5,523 nucleotides of DNA from Kiritimatiellia bacterium (GTDB lineage Bacteria > Verrucomicrobiota > Kiritimatiellia > SLAD01): assembly GCA_007127595.1 (NCBI GenBank), contig SKZA01000179.1:1-5523 (forward strand). The letters run 5' to 3'. The position numbers and the translations under genes were made by a program. Below are positions 3,854-5,523 of the stretch, in pieces (position 1 is the first letter of the stretch; every line of letters starts with the position of its first letter). The notes under the pieces are model-generated. The model was not told where the DNA came from, searched no databases, and saw only the letters and a list, made by a program, of their open reading frames with translations.

Positions 3854-5523
3854 ATGAACAAGAAAACAAACTGGAAAATCATCGCCATCGCCAGCGTGGT
3901 CGTCCTGGCCTATTTGCTCGGGCGCATGGGCGGAGGAGCGCATGACCACGACCATGAGCATGATCATGACCATGCCCAGGAAGAGGGAGCGGCTCAGGAA
4001 TATACCTGCTCCATGCATCCGCAAGTGCGGTCGACCGACCCGGACGATCGTTGCCCGCTCTGCGGGATGGAACTCATCCCCGTGCCGAAGGACGACGACG
4101 ATCCCGACGAGGCGGATTTGCCGCGCCTGCGCTTGAGTGCACGATCCATGGCCCTGCTGGATGTCCAGACCTGGCCCGCCGAACGGCGGGCCGTGGAACG
4201 AAACGTTCGCTTGTACGGCCGGGTCGATTTCGATGAGACACAGATCCGCGATGTCGTGGCGCGCGCAGCGGGCTATTTGGAAGGACTTCATGCTAGCTCC
4301 ACCTGGCAGTTCGTCGAAGAAGGTGAAACGCTTGCGGACGTTTATAGCCCCGAAGTCGTGACGGCTTTCCGCGAGTTGCTGGTGGCCCGCGGGCGCGGCG
4401 ATGAGGCGCTACGGGCGCCCAAGGCGAAGCTGGAACGTTTAGGTGTGTCGCGTGATCAGTTGGACGAAGTGCTGCGCAACGGGGAAGCCCCGCGCACCTT
4501 CCGCTTGGTGAGCCCCGGCCGGGGTGTCGTGCAGACGATCGACACACGGGAGGGCGATGCGGTATCGGACGGTACCCGCCTGGTGCGGCTCGTAGCTATC
4601 GACGATCTATGGCTGAACCTCGAGGCCTATGAGCCGGACCTATCTGTTTTGCGCAAGGGGCAGGAGGTTCATTTCAGTATTGAAGCATTGCCCGGTGACT
4701 CGTTTGAGGGCGAAATCACCTTCATTGATCCTGCCATCGGTGATCCAACACGGACCACGCGTGTGCGGGTCGAGGTCGCAAATCCGGACGGTCGGATCAA
4801 GCCCGGTATGTTTGCGACGGGACACGCGCATGCACCCGTCACAATCGAAGACGGCGATCCGCTCATCGTGCCGGCTTCCGCTCCGTTGATTACGGGGCGT
4901 CGCGCGCTGTTGTACGTGCGCGATCCTGACGCCGAACGCCCGACGTTCGAGCCCCGTGACGTCGTACTCGGCCCGCGTGCGGGTGATTATTACGTCATTC
5001 GCGAGGGCCTCGAGGAAGGCGAGCTGGTCGTCGTCAACGGCCAGTTCAAGATCGACAGCGAACTTCAGATTCGAGGCCGCCCGAGCATGATGGCGCCGGA
5101 AGGCGGCCCACCGCCGGTGCATGATCATGGCCCCGCGGCACATGACCATGCGGAGGACGAAATCGAACGGGAGGAAATCGATGAGGCGTTTGCCGAAGAT
5201 ATCGGCCGTGTGATCCAAGTTAACTTTGAGTTGGTCGAGGCGTTTGCCGGTGATGATCCTGAGTCGGCCCGCACCGTGGCGGAAGAGGGGCACGCGCTGT
5301 TGGTCGAAATCGGTCGGGAAGAATTGGACGAATTGGCGGCTGAGCTTGAACACTTGGCTCACGAGGAGGACATCGGTGAGCAACGCAGGCGATTCGAATC
5401 GTTCAGCGATGGATTGACCGAAGCGGTGCGCCGGTACGGCACCGGTACGGCGAGCCCGGTGTACAGGGCAATGTGTCCGATGGTCGAGGGCCGTCGCGGG
5501 TACTGGCTGCAGCCGGATGAAAC
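3854..5523 (+). CDS. cusB: CusB-family RND efflux adaptor with HMBD and DUF3347 domains (3' end off window)
   Basis: This periplasmic adaptor (membrane fusion protein) would link an RND pump to the TolC-like channel. 556 codons are open to the edge. In order: a signal anchor (about residues 9-23); a His/Asp stretch (30-40); a heavy-metal-binding domain at 49-77 (YTCSMHPQV, then CPLCGMELIPV, with C52, C67 and C70); the barrel-sandwich/lipoyl region with a short helical hairpin (YSPEVVTAFRELL to about SPGRGVVQTI), as in CusB; a beta-barrel (LWLNLEAYEPDL to IKPGMFATGHA); and a membrane-proximal domain. After a second His-rich linker (VHDHGPAAHDHAEDE, from residue 422), a DUF3347-like C-terminal domain runs from about 450 with YRAMCPMVEGRRGYWLQ at the edge. 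DUF3347 is known in copper-related proteins and contains metal-binding Cys/His. The start is firm: GAGGA (3842-3846) lies seven bases before the ATG. No CusF-like domain is seen, so HMBD and DUF3347 may do the metal loading. Copper or silver is likely; other divalent metals cannot be excluded. Confidence 0.93.
   Translation, partial: MNKKTNWKIIAIASVVVLAYLLGRMGGGAHDHDHEHDHDHAQEEGAAQEYTCSMHPQVRSTDPDDRCPLCGMELIPVPKDDDDPDEADLPRLRLSARSMALLDVQTWPAERRAVERNVRLYGRVDFDETQIRDVVARAAGYLEGLHASSTWQFVEEGETLADVYSPEVVTAFRELLVARGRGDEALRAPKAKLERLGVSRDQLDEVLRNGEAPRTFRLVSPGRGVVQTIDTREGDAVSDGTRLVRLVAIDDLWLNLEAYEPDLSVLRKGQEVHFSIEALPGDSFEGEITFIDPAIGDPTRTTRVRVEVANPDGRIKPGMFATGHAHAPVTIEDGDPLIVPASAPLITGRRALLYVRDPDAERPTFEPRDVVLGPRAGDYYVIREGLEEGELVVVNGQFKIDSELQIRGRPSMMAPEGGPPPVHDHGPAAHDHAEDEIEREEIDEAFAEDIGRVIQVNFELVEAFAGDDPESARTVAEEGHALLVEIGREELDELAAELEHLAHEEDIGEQRRRFESFSDGLTEAVRRYGTGTASPVYRAMCPMVEGRRGYWLQPDE

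Noticed and set aside
4640..5383. Minus-strand ORF of 247 codons
   Set aside because: It is opposite the beta-barrel and DUF3347 parts of the adaptor, whose plus-strand reading is continuous and matches the family.

Overview
The window is about 5.5 kb of a fairly GC-rich genome from a Gram-negative (two-membrane) bacterium. This follows from an outer-membrane efflux protein, a periplasmic adaptor and several Sec signal peptides. It is a metal-efflux and metal-buffering locus, most likely for copper or silver. Nothing in the window fixes the taxon. The mix of a sulfotransferase, TRASH/YHS-like proteins, DUF2231 and GTAG-type REP palindromes would suit the Planctomycetes-Verrucomicrobia-Lentisphaerae/Kiritimatiellota group, but that is a guess.

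Layout. At the left edge, on the minus strand, is the N-terminal 100 codons of a PAPS-dependent sulfotransferase. A gap of about 200 bases follows, holding a short dyad and a near-consensus sigma-70-type promoter (469-497). Everything after that reads rightward. The genes are: a small secreted Cys-rich protein (505 or 430 to 942); a secreted protein with two TRASH/YHS-like CxnCCxxC domains and a His-rich tail (1052-1552); a TRASH-like/His-rich/DUF2231 membrane protein (1563-2321); a TolC/CusC-family outer-membrane factor (2338 or 2530 to 3840); and a CusB-family adaptor with an N-terminal heavy-metal-binding domain and a C-terminal DUF3347 domain (3854 to beyond the right edge). The inner-membrane RND pump (CusA-like) is not in the window and would be expected downstream. 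From 1052 on, gaps are 10-16 bases, so these genes look like one operon.

How the parts may work together (inference from families and context). The Cys-rich, TRASH-like and His-rich proteins would bind or pass metal in the periplasm or at the membrane. The adaptor and TolC-type protein would form the export conduit with the missing RND pump. At least four CxnCxxC-type metal-binding modules and three proteins with His-rich stretches are packed into about 4 kb.

Most unusual points. (i) A perfect 11-bp inverted repeat links the stop codon of the Cys-rich gene to the Shine-Dalgarno of the next gene, with two mutually exclusive inner stems: a candidate translational-coupling or RNA-switch element. 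(ii) A cluster of GTAG-type REP-like palindromes with a compensatory base-pair change sits between a strong Shine-Dalgarno/GTG and the signal peptide of the TolC-like gene, and is open in frame. (iii) A promoter inside the longest version of the Cys-rich ORF points at an internal GTG that would give an ideal signal peptide and a possibly leaderless mRNA.
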